Shown: in pieces, positions 41,126 through 53,700 of the stretch | Position numbering within the stretch: position 1 is the stretch's first letter | Layout of the letters: each line of letters begins with the position of its first letter | NCBI GenBank assembly: GCA_009602725.1 | Contig: WELB01000075.1 | Span: forward strand, 160,032-224,031 | Length of the DNA stretch: 64,000 bases | Source: Spirogloea muscicola | Lineage: Eukaryota; Streptophyta; Zygnematophyceae; Spirogloeales; Spirogloeaceae | Direction: 5' to 3' | Notes under the pieces: model-generated | The model's database searches: none | Told to the model about the DNA's origin: nothing | The model's input: the letters and a program-made list of their open reading frames with translations, nothing else | Translations under genes and position numbers: made by a program

Positions 41126-43181
41126 TGACCAGCGTGCCCCCTTGCAGTGCAGTGGCGAAGCGCCGCGTAGCGGCCGTCACCCCTGGCGGCCCCGATGGCT
41201 ACCCGCTGCCATCGCTCTGGCAGCGCAAGCGCCTGGCGCCTGCCTGCTGCGACGACATCACGGCGGCCTCGGCGCTTGCCGAGGGCTGTGCTGACAGCAC
41301 CGACCTGGCGCAAGGCGACGGCAGCGGCAAGACCTCCGCCGGCAGTCACAGCAGTGCGCTGATGTGCCCCCTCGACGCCGCCGACGCGACGACCCGCCGA
41401 GCTGGACCTCCGCCCCGTCGTCGCCAGCGCCACACAGCCGCAGAGCCGTTCGTTCTGCAGGATGCGTACACCAAGGGCAACGCTCGCTGGCCACCGCCTG
41501 TGGTGTCATCGCCAGCCCCAGCCCCAGCGGACTCCGCTGGCAGCGACGCTGAAGCCACGGACTGGATTGATGACGACGATGGCACGCTCTCGTCGGAGGC
41601 GGACATTGGTGACGGCAGCTCCCGGTCAGCAAGCATGGCCTCTGGACAGAGGCCGTCCTGCAGTGATGAGGAGTCTGATGCTGAGAGCCCGGTGTCAGTT
41701 GGCAATCTCAGCAAGCCGCTGGCATCCGCCGTCCAGCCCCCACCGCTGGCAGCCGATGACTGCCGCGCAGTCCTCATCAACTGGCTCACCGAGGTAAGTT
41801 CCTGCTGTGTGATGCATACAGATTGTTGCAACCCTACCCTACTTTTGCCTCATGATTGATGTTGCTGTGAGTTTCTCTTCTGATGTTTATTACAACGTAT
41901 TGTCGACTTAATCTGATCAGATCACTGGTGATCAGAAGAAAGTGCTCGCCCATTGAGATCAGAACACCCCCCATCCATCTTGAAGACCTTGACCTTCCGC
42001 TGCTACTAGCTGCTAGGAGCAGTCAATTTGTTTGATTGTTTACGGTTCGCTAGTGGTGCAACTTGAGGTGGAGTCTCAGTCGGCTCTTATTGGCTGTTTC
42101 TCAGGCGATGCTGAAGCTGCAAGTCCGTGTCTCGGAGCTTTACCTGGCTGTGCTTCTCCTAGACATCTGCCGCGAGGACGCACGCCGGCAGGGCCGTCGC
42201 CGGCTGGACTGCGTGCAACTTGAGGTCCTTGGCCTCACCTGCCTTTTCCTGGCCACCAACCGCAGCCAGACCTCGCCAAGGTACGACTGATTATCCTCTT
42301 TGGCTATGAAGAAAGGCACATGTGCTGGATAGATGTCAAGCTTGGTTCTTGTTTGCTTGTCCAAAGGCATATGCACTTTGCCTACAGTACCGTGCGTGAT
42401 TGTGCAAGATTGTGCATGTTCATCGAATAAACATCCACATATACATGGGCAGCCATAATTGACCTTTATCATGCATTCCCTTCATTCTTGCAGGACGCCT
42501 GATCACTTCTGTGAAGCTGTTGGGCTCCCCGAGGGCGCCGTCAAAGGCTGCATGATCTTGGTGCAGCAGGCCATGGTGGAGCGTGTACTCGGCGGAGCAG
42601 AGAGCCTGAGGGATGCCTCGGCTCGCAGCCTGTGGGGCCGCCTCCAGCCATCGCTGCTATGCTCTGAGGCCGAGTACATGGCCGACTTCGTCCTGCGCGT
42701 GGCCAAAGTTCGCCCAGCCAGGGCGCTCCTCAGGCGCAGTGCTGCAGCAGCTGCACTTTGCCTCGTTGGCCGATCTGTGCCCGTCGGACCCGGCGCCTCT
42801 GCGGACTTCCCTCAGGTGGGCAAAGCTCCTGCCACAGCAGGCATCGTGATCATTTGCTTTCGCTAATTGGTCAACCTCACCTATGTTTTGCAGCATTCTG
42901 GAACTTGACTGAATCGAGTGAACGAACTCTGACGAAGATTGGCGTGCCATCTCTTGCCTCAGATCCTGAGCGACTTCCTCTGCCCCACTGAGCGCGGGTC
43001 CGTTGCAACGGGGTCCCCACCTGCTGTTGGTGGCCCAGATCTACGGCAGAAGAAGGTTATTGTCCTCCTCAGGCGTAGCAGCACTCAGCAGCACAACAGC
43101 ACCGGCAAAGAGTTTGTGGGTGAAGCCAGCTCCAAGAGGCAGCTGCCTGTCCTCCTCCGCAAGCCCGTGGCATGCCAGTGA
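41126..43181 (+). CDS. Cyclin-like protein
   Basis: The product is a probable cyclin-box protein that would bind and activate a cyclin-dependent kinase. Exons 41126-41793, 42105-42280, 42494-42815 and 42963-43181 join at GT-AG sites in frame and end in TGA. Exon 1 encodes a long low-complexity, acidic and serine-rich N-terminus, then DDCRAVLINWLTE, like the start of a cyclin box (cyclins have RAILVDWLVEV). Exon 2 gives a helical segment (SELYLAVLLLDICRED ... LEVLGLTCLFLATN) matching cyclin helices 2-3. Exon 3 has EAEYMADFVLRVAKV ... SAAAAALCLVG, as in the second cyclin fold. Divergence is strong and no subfamily (A, B, D or other) can be assigned. The start is the first ATG of the open frame after the GC-rich stretch at 41.0-41.1 kb, which holds an ambiguous base at 41072. 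Confidence 0.72.
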
Positions 43182-44870
43182 ACTGCGACGTCACGCCGTG
43201 CTACGATCAACATTGAGCACCCATTGCGGACGATTAACGGTGTCCTTGACTACACTTATGCAGTGAGCAGGTCGTGCTCAAGGTTGCAGCTAAGATTGTG
43301 GCAAGCAATCTCAGGCACCCACCATGGATGTACATACTGTAACAAGCGCTGGCAGTAGCGGTTGGCAGACCCCAATGTCAGCCCCCAATGTCAGAGGAGA
43401 GGCACCTGTCTTCAACGACTGCCTTCGATTGGCCACACTGTTTGGGGATGCTTCTTGTTGCCAAAGGAGCGTGGCAGCTTCTCCTTTGAGCCGCGCAGGC
43501 TACCAGCAAGTTGATCTCAACAAGGTCACATTGCAAGTACAGCATTAGCATGCAGCATCAGACTTCCCTGACGCACGATGGAGCACATTGGCTGCACAGA
43601 CTTCCACCTCTCTCACACCCCACCCCCCCGGAGTTTCAGCTCTTTGTAACATCCAACATTGGCAGGTGTTAGACACCGACGTACTCAATAAGGCTTGCTT
43701 TTAAGCTAGGAGGTAGGTAACCTGGAGAAGATGCTTCTCTGCCTTCTCTCTCCGCCCCCCCCCCCCTCCCTCTCTTTTTTGGGCTGTAGGACCATCTTCA
43801 GCTTCATTACAACGAGTTAGATGGCAGCAATTCTTTCAAATGTTGAGGGCAATGAGAGGTCTGCACTTGGCGATAGCTAGGCAAGGCCACCCTTTCGAGC
43901 GCAGAAGGAGGCTGTTGCCTTGCTAAGTGTCCGTGCGTCCTGTAATTACCTTCTGCGCACCTGCGCTGATTGTACATAGCTGTACTTTTGACTTTTCAAG
44001 GAGCTTCTTTATGCCTCATGAGTTGGTCGGCTTTTCGAGCTGTACAGTGTTGCCTATTATTTACGGTGAGACTTGGCAACTTCCTAACATGCAAACGGTC
44101 TAACCTCACTTACTCATCAGCACTCCTGTGATGACTGTTTTAAAATGTATTATGTAGGTCGGAGCTGTAGAATAGCCATCTTGTGTACAGCATGGACTGT
44201 GCTAAGTTGCAGAGCTGGCCTACATATGGTGATTCTACCAGTCTGCCAGTCAACTGTCAGTGACAACCAGTGGCACTGAAGGCCTTCTGTGACCTTGGAG
44301 GCCCTTGCAATAGAGGTGCTCAAGTGGTCAGAGATCACATACTAGAATGCTGGACAACTCATCAGTGTGGGCGCAGTGCGGCAGTCTGTCAGCAGACTCT
44401 CTTGTATTTGTATGTTTAAGAAGGGTGTTGCAGGAAGCAATGAGGTACTGGTGGAGCTCAGGAATGGGCTTATCACCACAATGAAGGGAGTCCACACTAC
44501 AGCCCCGGCTGTTCAGTGCCGCCCCACGATAAACTGTGAGAGCCCCAGCCCGTGAGACACTCTGTTGACGGTTATTGGAGCGAGCTGCTTCACCTCGTCC
44601 AGGTCTTTCATTCTGTCAACAGCTAGGGGTGTGGGTGCAAGACTACGGAGTGTTTCATAAGACATGGACATCACACTGCACGGACTGAAATAATAGCACT
44701 TCTCTCTCATGTATTCCCTGCACAATCAACGTGGAAGTCTGGGATGCCATGCCAGCATCCAGGCCACTACGAGTGTTGTGCAACAAAGCTCATCTTGAAG
44801 CCCCCACAGTGGGGCATATGAAGCAACTAGCAAGCACTTGTGCATCGCATGCCCTTGCAGTATCTTGAGC
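43182..44870. other. No gene seen
   Basis: Short irregular frames only. A poly-C tract lies near 43757. The start probably holds the cyclin-like gene's 3' UTR. Confidence 0.45.
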
Positions 44871-44879
44871 TGAGCATAA

Positions 44880-45335
44880 GTGAGAAGAAGCTCGTCCAGT
44901 AAGAGGCGATGGCTCTGGAAGGCCAGCCTAAAAGGACTGACAAGGTCTGAAGGGGCCGGAAGCCCATCTCTTAGCATAGCAAGTGGCTACTACGGATGCC
45001 CACCAAAATACCTCTTGCCAACAGCTGCAAGTTGGAGCAAACGTGGAGAATAAGTCACAGGAGCTTAGGATGCTCAAAATGTGACCAAAGCTGTACTACA
45101 GAGGAAGACTCCAACAGTAGAGGGCGATGGCTGTGAGTGGCCAGCCCAAAAGAGAGGGTTAACAAAGGTATAAGGGGCCAGAAAAGCGCTCAATCACACA
45201 GCGACTCAAATAGCCACTAGGCACTCTATATCCTCTGTTGAGCAGCCGCAGGTCAGAGAAACCAATGTCCGGGCAGCGGGTCCCCTGGCCAGAGCCAGAG
45301 GAACGACCTGAACTCGCTCCCGCACATTGAGTGTC
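44880..45335 (-). mobile_element. LINE family C 3' end and tails
   Basis: The minus strand from 45335 encodes the end of a family C protein (SGSGQGTR, then IGFSDLRLLNRGY and stop). It continues into a tail of about 130 bp with the hairpin core and the GCCCTCTACTG end at about 45110. A second, partial tail lies at 44880-44960. Confidence 0.75.
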
Positions 45336-46389
45336 ACCATGAAGCACTTGAACATGGGATTGACTGTGACGGAGCCACCACGTTAAAATGTTACTGTAGC
45401 TGCCAAACGAGTAAAGCATTTTTTGTCTCGAATTCATGCTTCGTAGTTTCAGATGGCAGATTGTGAGCTCAGTCATACACTGTACTTGCAAGCAACAACA
45501 TTAACAAGGAACGTACTGCTTCTCTATTGGGTGCAGCGCTTGGCAGTCCTGCTCATCTCAGAGTTACTACGAAATGAAGAAGTCTATACAGCACCTAAGT
45601 AGTTCCCTGGCTTTGCATGAGCAAGTACTACAAGCAAGGCCTCTGCCAGTTAGGCTGTGACTGCTGTTCCTTTGGTGATCTGTGACTAAGTCAGCGTTCC
45701 CGCTTAGCAGGACCAGTGCCTTTTGATGCCTGCATTTGGTAGACAATCAGCCTTGATCGGTTTCCTCCAGCCTGCACGCATGTAGCGTAAAGTAACAGAT
45801 ACAGCAGGCAACAGCGTGCTGGGATCTCATACTTACTGTCCTGCTCAGTCAACATAGGCTACCTGGTACTACTGGACAGCATACCGGAGATCCCAAGCTG
45901 AGCTCAGCATTGCATTCTGTAAAACTAGATAGCTATGCTGATGAAGGAAACCAACTATTGCCCTCTCCTTTCTGGCTGGCAGTGGACTATTTACGCACTC
46001 TGGGAGAAGAGTTGTTGAACTTGCTCAATCTCCTTGCATGCCACCATCAGACTGAGGTCCAGTGTGGTAACAACTAGCATTCATTGGCCTACTTTGCTGG
46101 CGTGGTTGAGCAAGTGCAGGTCTCGTTTTGCATTAATGTAGTAAGTACTTCGGCTGCCAGGCTCAAGGCTTGCGCTTGTGCAGTCCGCCAAAGCTCTCAT
46201 TGCTGACCAGCAGCTACTGAGCAATAGAAGTAATCATTGTTTGCTTCAGTATGAGGTCTCCTCTGCCGTACAGGCGCATTGTCCCCACTCGCAGATTCTG
46301 TTTATGCCTTTAGGCTGGACATGACAGTGAGCAATTGATCCTCTTCATCGCCTGGCTGACTGCTCAACCAGACTTATTCACATAAGAAG
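45336..46389. other. No gene seen
   Basis: No frame above about 60 codons with sensible composition and no repeat of this window is present. It appears to be plain intergenic DNA and the METTL25-like gene's 3' flank. Confidence 0.5.
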
Positions 46390-49300
46390 TCAGACGTCTT
46401 TGGTGGCTATTAAAGCCATATTCCGCGGAGACAGGGAGGGGTCAAACACAGGAACCAGCCTTGAGCTGGTCACAACTCCCGCACCCACGTCCTCCGCTCT
46501 GGCGTTATGTCCGACCGCTGCAGCCGCTTCCTCCAGGAACAGCAGCCGGTCCAGCAGGATGAGGGACTCAAGCGGGCTTGCCAGCACTGCGCGCAGCGCC
46601 CACATCACGCCCACAAGCCACTGCAGCGGGCAGTTTGCTACTTCAGACTTTGGGCGAAGACTTAGAGGTAAGCGTTACATAACTCTGTGTGCTTATAGGC
46701 CACAAGAGTGCAGCGGCATTTATCGTCAGCGGTGCCTAGCAATGGCTGCTCTGACAGAGATTGGCAGTACCTGATGCGGCGCAACTTCCAACCACGTTTG
46801 GTGGAGGTCCTCCACGGGCACCATTGGCAGGCCAAGGCGCTCCAGTGCAGCCTGCACGTAGGCCACGAAGTCCATCGCCATTTGGTCGTCGTCCTCGCTG
46901 CAGAGGTCGGCGGCATCTTGGTCACTTTCTCTTGACTTGCAAGTGTCAGCATTGGGGCTGCTCATAGGCAGAGCAGGAGGGAGGCCCTGCTGCCTCTGGA
47001 GCGCGAGCCGGCGTCGGCGGGCAGCCTTGCCCTGCCGCCCCACCACTGGCCTCACCGCAGCCACCACCGGATACCATCGCTGCAACACCTGCAATGTCCA
47101 AATGTACATCACATAAATTACACACAAAGCCATGCTTACTTACGACTAACTCACAAAGGACATAGAAGCGACTGTAGACAGTCCTGTCACGATCTTCAGC
47201 AATTGCGGAACTGTGTTGTGTTACCAGCTGCAGCGCTGCTCGGCAGGCGTGGACAAAGAAATTGCACTGTGCCTCGTCGTCTTGCAACGCCCTCCACCTT
47301 TCAGCGCTCTGCTGCCAAGGAGGGTGTACAGACTGGTGAGTCCGGTATGCAAAGTCCTGCAAGTTTAAGGACCCCATGAACATGCAATGAAGGCGCCAAG
47401 ATCCTGCCAACATTTGCACTGTTGACAGGCATGCGAGGTTGGCAGCAGATCTGATACGAGCAAGTACATTTGCTTGATAGACACCTGAGGCTCTTGAATC
47501 ACATCAAGTAAGATGAGCAGAATGCAAAGAGGGCCTCACCTGACAAGCAAGGTCTCTACCGCTCCTGCCAATATGGAGGCGTGCGTCCCCCATGCAGCGG
47601 CTCATGGGGTAACCTACGGTTGTGAGCTCCTGTCGCCCCAGGATGCCAGCCACTTGATCCCCGTCATTGAATTCTGCGACGAACTCTTGCTCGCTCAACA
47701 GGTTGTAGCAGCAGCCGACGCTGACCACGGCTGCCACCTCTGGGAGTGCCAGGAATGTGCTGCTCAAAGTCCAACATGTGCACACAATCTTGGTTAATCA
47801 GTCTAATGAGAGGGTAACAATAAGAAATCAGGGAAACCTCAGAATCTAGAGGTCAGGGATATTGAAATGGAATGCGGTTATATGCATTCTGGTGTGATCC
47901 TGCACAAGCTCTCACAGCAGCATCGTTGGTGAGAGGTCCCCGCAAGCATGCAGGCCCACCAGAAGTGCTCGAGACCGGCTGACTGTGAGTAGGGCAGGAT
48001 TGCAGCCCTCTGGGCAGTCTGCCAAGCGGAGGCTAGACAAGAAGCTCGCGAGGGTTGCGGTGCCGGTGTCGGTTGGAATGTGCAGGGGCACAGCAGTGGG
48101 GGCAGAGACCAAAGAAACAGCTCCACTGTCAACACCTGCTAAATCTCAAGAATTGGCACTACCTTAGTGAATTCAATATCGTTGTATATTATGAGTCAAT
48201 CATTTAGAAGGCTAAGTGGTCAACAGATGGCTGCAAGGTTAACAGTGTTGTGGAAATTTGGCAAAGAGTCTGAAGCCATGTCTGGGAAGCTCTGGGGCTC
48301 TCGTTTTATGTTCTGTACCTTCTCGGCGCTCGCAAATCAGGTGCTTAGCGACGCGAGCTGCGCGAGCGCAGGTGACGTCTGCATACGCAGCAACAGCGTC
48401 AAGGGCGTCGACCCTGAGTTTGTGCCGGAAGGTGAGGACCTGGGCCAGATGGCCCTGGCCGGCCCCCAAGTCGATCACGCAGTTGGCTCCTGAGCTGCGC
48501 GCCAGGTCTGCGACGACCTTTGCCAGGCGCTCTGCCTGCAGGACAACAGCCGATGGTACTCAGAGGGGCTCCCTGGCTGCCTTGCCTGCACTCTCAGGAT
48601 CTCGGTGTCAGAGAGTTGCTTCCATAGCCACAGTGGGAGGTAAGGAAGCAACTCCAAACACAGAAACCACTGGGAGTTGGACCTACAAGTTTGACAGATG
48701 GAAGAGACCGTCATGCACGATGTGTGGCAGCCTGCTTGAGTACCGTCACCGGCGATGCAGAGCAGGCGGGGGGCGCCCACCTCATGCCGCTTCTTGGGTG
48801 TCATACCCTGTGAGAGCACGGTCCCGAGCGTTGTGCTCTCGCTTGTGCCCTCCTGCAGGCAGTCCCTCGGAGTGCAAGTAATCGAATGAGAGACGCAAAG
48901 GGCCGGGCATGCCTCCGCCGATCCTGACCAAGGACGGCGACATGATGGGCACGGTGGCAATGGCTGGCTTGCCTCAGAGTATGAGGCTCACGGGCAATGC
49001 TCGTTGCAATGACAGCTCTCGCGCCGTGCGTACGAAATCACGTAATGAGACTGGCCAGCTTTCCTGCATGCAATGCATACTTTGGCCTTGGATTGCGGCG
49101 CAGCAGGCAAGGAGGCTGCAGCTTGTGCTCATTGCATGTGGCTCTTGTTGTCATAACACAGTGGAGCTGCAAGCCTGACACCATTCAGGACTAGATTGGA
49201 AATGAGGCAGGAGGTCCTGGAGCTGCAACTTATATTTCATGATTAAGGGCATGGTCAGGGAGATGGAGATTGATTAACTATTTAGTTGATTGCTTGGTTT

Positions 49301-49874
49301 ACCACTTTAAGTAGGTTGCAGACGAGCTAGCTGGCAGTGGGGCCCTGCCTGGTGGACGCCGACCGGCATGAGGAGGAGATGGCACACGGGCACGTGGCGC
49401 AGGTGGGGCAGCCATGCGGGGTCGAGCTTCTCCCAGTACCTCTGCTGCAGCACCACCGGCGCACTGCGGCATCAGCTCTCTCGCCTCCAGGGCCTCACCC
49501 ATGGCCCATGGGCGAGCGCCACGCCGCGCCCATGTGGGCACTCAGTACCCAGCATGTTCCAACTTGAAGAATGTGTACGAAGGACCTTTACCCTGACCCC
49601 AACCCTGAACCCTAAACTCCTGACCCCCATCCTGAACCCTTAAGAACAGATTGTAGTGGCAGAAGCCAGCGAAGCACGCCAGCAGGAAGCAGTGGGAGCG
49701 CTCGACACTGCGGAGGCGAGGCACGGCGGAGGCGGCGCTCACGGCAAAGAAGTCCACGAGGTGGATCCCCCACAGCCATTCATGCGACCGCAGGAACGCC
49801 ACCAGCGCCGCCGCGCGCTCGGCCGCCCCACTCGGAGGTGCTGCCGTGTCCGCCGCCGCCGCCGCCGTCGCCAT
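46390..49874 (-). CDS. METTL25/METTL25B-like methyltransferase-domain protein
   Basis: This is a predicted SAM-dependent methyltransferase of the METTL25/RRNAD1 family; the substrate is not established. Exons in transcript order: 49874-49743 (MATAAAAADTAAPP start, EWLWGIHLVDFFA), 49444-49364 (RYWEKLDPAWLPHLR), an unplaced exon near 48.9 kb, 48807-48781 (27 nt, GMTPKKRHE), 48535-48319 (motif I VIDLGAGQGHLAQVL), 48135-47916 (LLVGLHACGDLSPTMLL), 47759-47540 (VVSVGCCYNLLS, VGYPMSR), 47356-47225, 47088-46771 and 46620-46390 (LLDRLLFLEE, LVPVFDPSLSPRNMALIATK, stop). The order of the MxPKKxHE, GAGxGHL, GLHACGDL, GCCY and FDPxLSPRN motifs is that of the family. The 27-nt microexon carries one whole conserved motif. 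Confidence 0.9.
49588..49648. repeat. Telomere-like CCCTAAA tract in METTL25-like intron 1
   Basis: Degenerate CCCTAAA/CCCTGAA units lie between exons 1 and 2. The sense strand of the gene reads TTTAGGG. Confidence 0.8.
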
Positions 49875-50394
49875 GGGCGTGGGCTCACCGCGACGCAGCA
49901 CCCACAAACTCTTCCGCGGCTCACTCTAAGACCTGCTTCTGTCCTAACGTCCTCCTGTGCCGCATTGCCGTCTGCACCAAGAAATCCTCAGCGGAACTAT
50001 AGCTCGATGGCAGCACTTGCTGCCCAGGTTCAGAAAGGTGTCAGGCCTCCAGCACACTGAGCTCTCAGCCGTCAGCCGTGAGCCGTGAGCCTTGAGCCGT
50101 AAGCCGTGAGCCCTGCATTGCGCGCCTGTACCCTTGAAGCCCTGTGGTCTGCATCTATATTGCAACTTTGAATGGTGGCATGCTTGGTGGCTCTCGAGAG
50201 TCCTGCCGCTGGCGTAGCCCCAAGTCCTGTGTCCCGGGTGCCGCCGCCGAGCCAGGCGCAGAACTAGCTTCGCTTGTCTAAGATAAACTTGACGTAGGCC
50301 CCTGCCATGCAGCTGCTTCTGCAGATATGTGCGCCGGTGTAAGTGATTATAATGCAACGCTGTCAGCCAAACCAAGCTATCCACTGGGCCGCCA
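49875..50394. other. Intergenic upstream of the METTL25-like gene
   Basis: At 50060-50115 there is a short tandem array of a GCCGTGAGCCGT-type unit of 7-14 bp. No gene is seen. Confidence 0.5.
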
Positions 50395-50520
50395 TAGGGG
50401 CCACTTGAGTCGCTGTGTGCTTTAGCTCTTTTCTGGCCCCTTCATGATCAGTTCCTTCTTGTCTTTGGGCTGGCCACTCTTAGCCATCGCCCTCTACTGG
50501 AAGAGTCTATTTTCTTCTCA
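50395..50520 (+). mobile_element. LINE family C tail
   Basis: It matches the tail at 45.1-45.2 kb in plus orientation (CACTTGAGTCGCTGTGTG, then the GGGCTGGCC hairpin, then GCCCTCTACTGGAAGAGTC). No coding part is present. Confidence 0.75.
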
Positions 50521-50796
50521 TAGTAGCCCACTACAGCAAGCTAGGTCTTGCACATATCTGCATAAGCATGAATGCATATCAACGACTCTTGCTTCTCCAA
50601 CAAACTGCCGAAAGTGACCAGACCTTGGTGCAGCTTGTACTGGGCATGCGCATGCGCGCTGACATTTCTAAATATTCCTCTTGCAGCACGACAAGGACAG
50701 AAACGTGTCACCAATGCATGATGCTGGACTTAGCCCGTTGTCTGAGCGTTGTTAAGCTTTGTTGTCGGAATTTCAGGTGCGTTATTTGTGCTTAAG

Positions 50797-53700
50797 TTAT
50801 GAAAGTGAGTCAAAGTGGCCGTGGAGGGCCGCATCCACAATTCCCCGCATCTCCTCCTGGTGCTGCTCGAAGCTGCCTGTGGCCGTCGCCGCGGACGGGC
50901 TCCTACCCACGAATCTTACAATCCGATGCCCAGTAGCTGCCTCTGGGGTGGGGGGTAGAAGCTGCTGTAATGTCGTCGTCAATCTCGGCTGCATATACGG
51001 CCATGCACCTGCGTTCTTTGGCTCCTCCTGCCCAGGCCAAGAGTGCACAAACATTGCTATACTTTACCAAAGTTTACCCTTACTTGGAATGGGTGCACGG
51101 CAGATCATGCAGGCCACTCTCAACAATGACAATCACTTAGGATTCTGGGCTGCTGACCTGGACCCAGAGGATGTTCGCTGTGCGGTCATATCGCCGCAGG
51201 ACCACCGCAATACGGTCGTAAGGAAACGGCGCAAGTTGCTCCAGCCTGACGAGGGCTACATCATTCAACTTGTGCGCCCTCCTAGCATGAGCCAAGACAT
51301 AGTAGATCTGCACTGAACGCCCTGCAGTGTCTCAGAGGCGGAGCTTTGTAACTGCTGTTCGTAAATTGTACAGAACTAAAAGTGACATAAAGATCTCAAC
51401 AAGCCTCCGGAGCTCCTAACTTTGTTGACAAAGCAAGTGCTGTCTAGCATTGCCGAGCCAAGCAGTGCATCTGAGGTCAGTGGCCTTCACCTCACTTGCA
51501 CTCAGACAGAATCACACAGAACCAGACTCACCTTTCCAGAGCACAAAATGATGCGCCTCATCTGCTGCCGCGGAAGCAGGAAGTCTTGGGTATGGCGAAG
51601 ATTGTCAGCCCTCTCACCATCAGCTATCACTCTCCTGAGTACAGAAGAGTAGAGCAGCCGACACTTTAGTGACAATCAGGCCCCTGACTAGTATCAGGAG
51701 CTGCAAAGTGGCCACAAAATGACGAAGCTGTGCCATGTGACACAGACTTGATCCGAATATGTAAAAGTAGCAATGCTGACCTGAAGTATGTACCCTCGGT
51801 CATGTCCGAAAGGCTTGAAACACATGCTTTGTGGTGAAGCAAGTACTGCAATGCGAATCAGCAGCATTCGCATAGCATGCCTTAAGTCAAGCTGATGCTG
51901 CAAAGCTGTTCTCCAGCCTGTGTGCTGGTAAGGTACCTTGAAGGCAGGCCTAGGCCATGCAAGAGATGCAGACAAGGAAAGGTGCACTGAAAAGGATCAC
52001 CCAGAAAGCCCATGACTCATACCTTTGGACTCATCACCACTAGGGGCTTCGAGAAGGGTCTGTACATCTGTTCGGCAAGTCCACTAGGCACAATTGAGGT
52101 GGGGTGCTCAGCATGTTACTCAAGATGCATGTAGGACCGCTGCACACGAGAAGCATGCTGCAGGCAGCCTACATGGTTCTGTCTCATCAAAGATTCTTAC
52201 ACATTGTGATCATACCTGCCGGCGGAGGACGTGAAAGTAATTTGCAGGGTTGGTAACATTCACAATGGATCTGCAAGCCAAAAGGAAGGGTGGGCAGTGC
52301 ACAATGAATGAGGAAGAGAAAGTTTTGAGTCATTCAACTCAAGCAGAGAGTCTCATATTCCTGCCTACAACATGCCTAGACGCTACAGAGCAACAATGCA
52401 GGTCAGCAATGGCAAATACAGCTGCAATCCATGGAGGTCGCTATGTGAATGCACTAGTACAGGTTGTGCTCCTTCTCCATGTTGCGCCGCATCCAATTTA
52501 TCATTGCTATTGACCAATCTTGTCTGCAGATTGAGGTGCCAGCATGTCATACAAAATTTTAGCGCCTGCAAGCAGAACTGGTCTGGCACAACACAAGCAT
52601 AAGCAGCGCTCCTACAGTAGATGGCACATAGTGTGCTCACTGGTTGATGCGTTCTGACTTGCCCAAGTCATTATTCTGCAACAGCTCTTCTGCTTTTCTT
52701 GTGCTCATCTTCCCGGTTCCCGATAGAAAGGAGATCAAATCCTGTCTTTCTAAGAAGCCCTTGTTTCCCTTGTCTGCAGCCAAGAACCCCTCTTGGATCT
52801 CAGCTTCATGACGAGGGTCTCTTCCAGGTTGGTAGTCTGGGTCGTCGTTGCAGAGCTGCTCATCACCAACACAGGGCAAAAAGCTTCACAACGTTTGCAA
52901 TTTTGATGGTGATAGTGCCTACTTAGCTAGAGAACATTCTCTGTTCTGCCTCTTTACTCCTTGTTCTGCCTCTTCACTTCCCTGCCTTTGATAAGTATGA
53001 GATTGCCAAAGCTTGAAACTGCGTGGCATTTTGGCACAGACGCGGACCCTCCCGTACCATTGAACAGCATACCAAGCTCTGATTGCATGCGGAAGGGCTC
53101 ACTGCTCATCGTCACAGAATGCTGGCACTGGAGAAGAAGTAACTAGCATGAGTCTAGGGCAGCTTGAATGCATGGCTTTGTTAAGGGTCCCATCAATGTC
53201 CCACCTGGAGGAACCTCTCAAGCCTGGCAGAGCTATGATCAGGCCCTTGCCCATCATATCCATGTGGCAGCAGGAGGACCATGTTGGTTGGTGTCATCCA
53301 CTTCTCTTCCCCGCTTGCTATGAAGTTGTCAATTATCTGCTGTGCGTTGTTTGCAAAGTCCCCAAACTGCAGCAGTATGGAAGCAGCTTTAGGCAGACTG
53401 CGCCACAATAGTTGCCAGCTTAGAACGTGGGCATTCCGTGTGCCCAATTATGATTCACCACCTAACATGCACGTCCAAGGCTGCAGTCCAGATTGACTGT
53501 AGCAGGCTAATGACTTTTCCCCCATTACAATGTGTACACAATCGTCTGCGGAAATGATGGGGCACACCTGTGCTTCCCAGATGACAAGGGCATTCTCATT
53601 CTCCAAGCTGAAGCCGTACTCAAAGCCCAGGACCCCAGCTTCAGAAAGGTTGGAGTTACAGATGATGAACTGCGCTTGTTTACCCGGAGCAATGTTCTCC

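Noticed and set aside
49338-49541. Minus-strand frame starting MPTWARRGARPW as the METTL25-like N-terminus
   Set aside because: The supported exon at 49444-49364 uses another frame (RYWEKLDPAWLPHLR), which joins exon 1 in phase.
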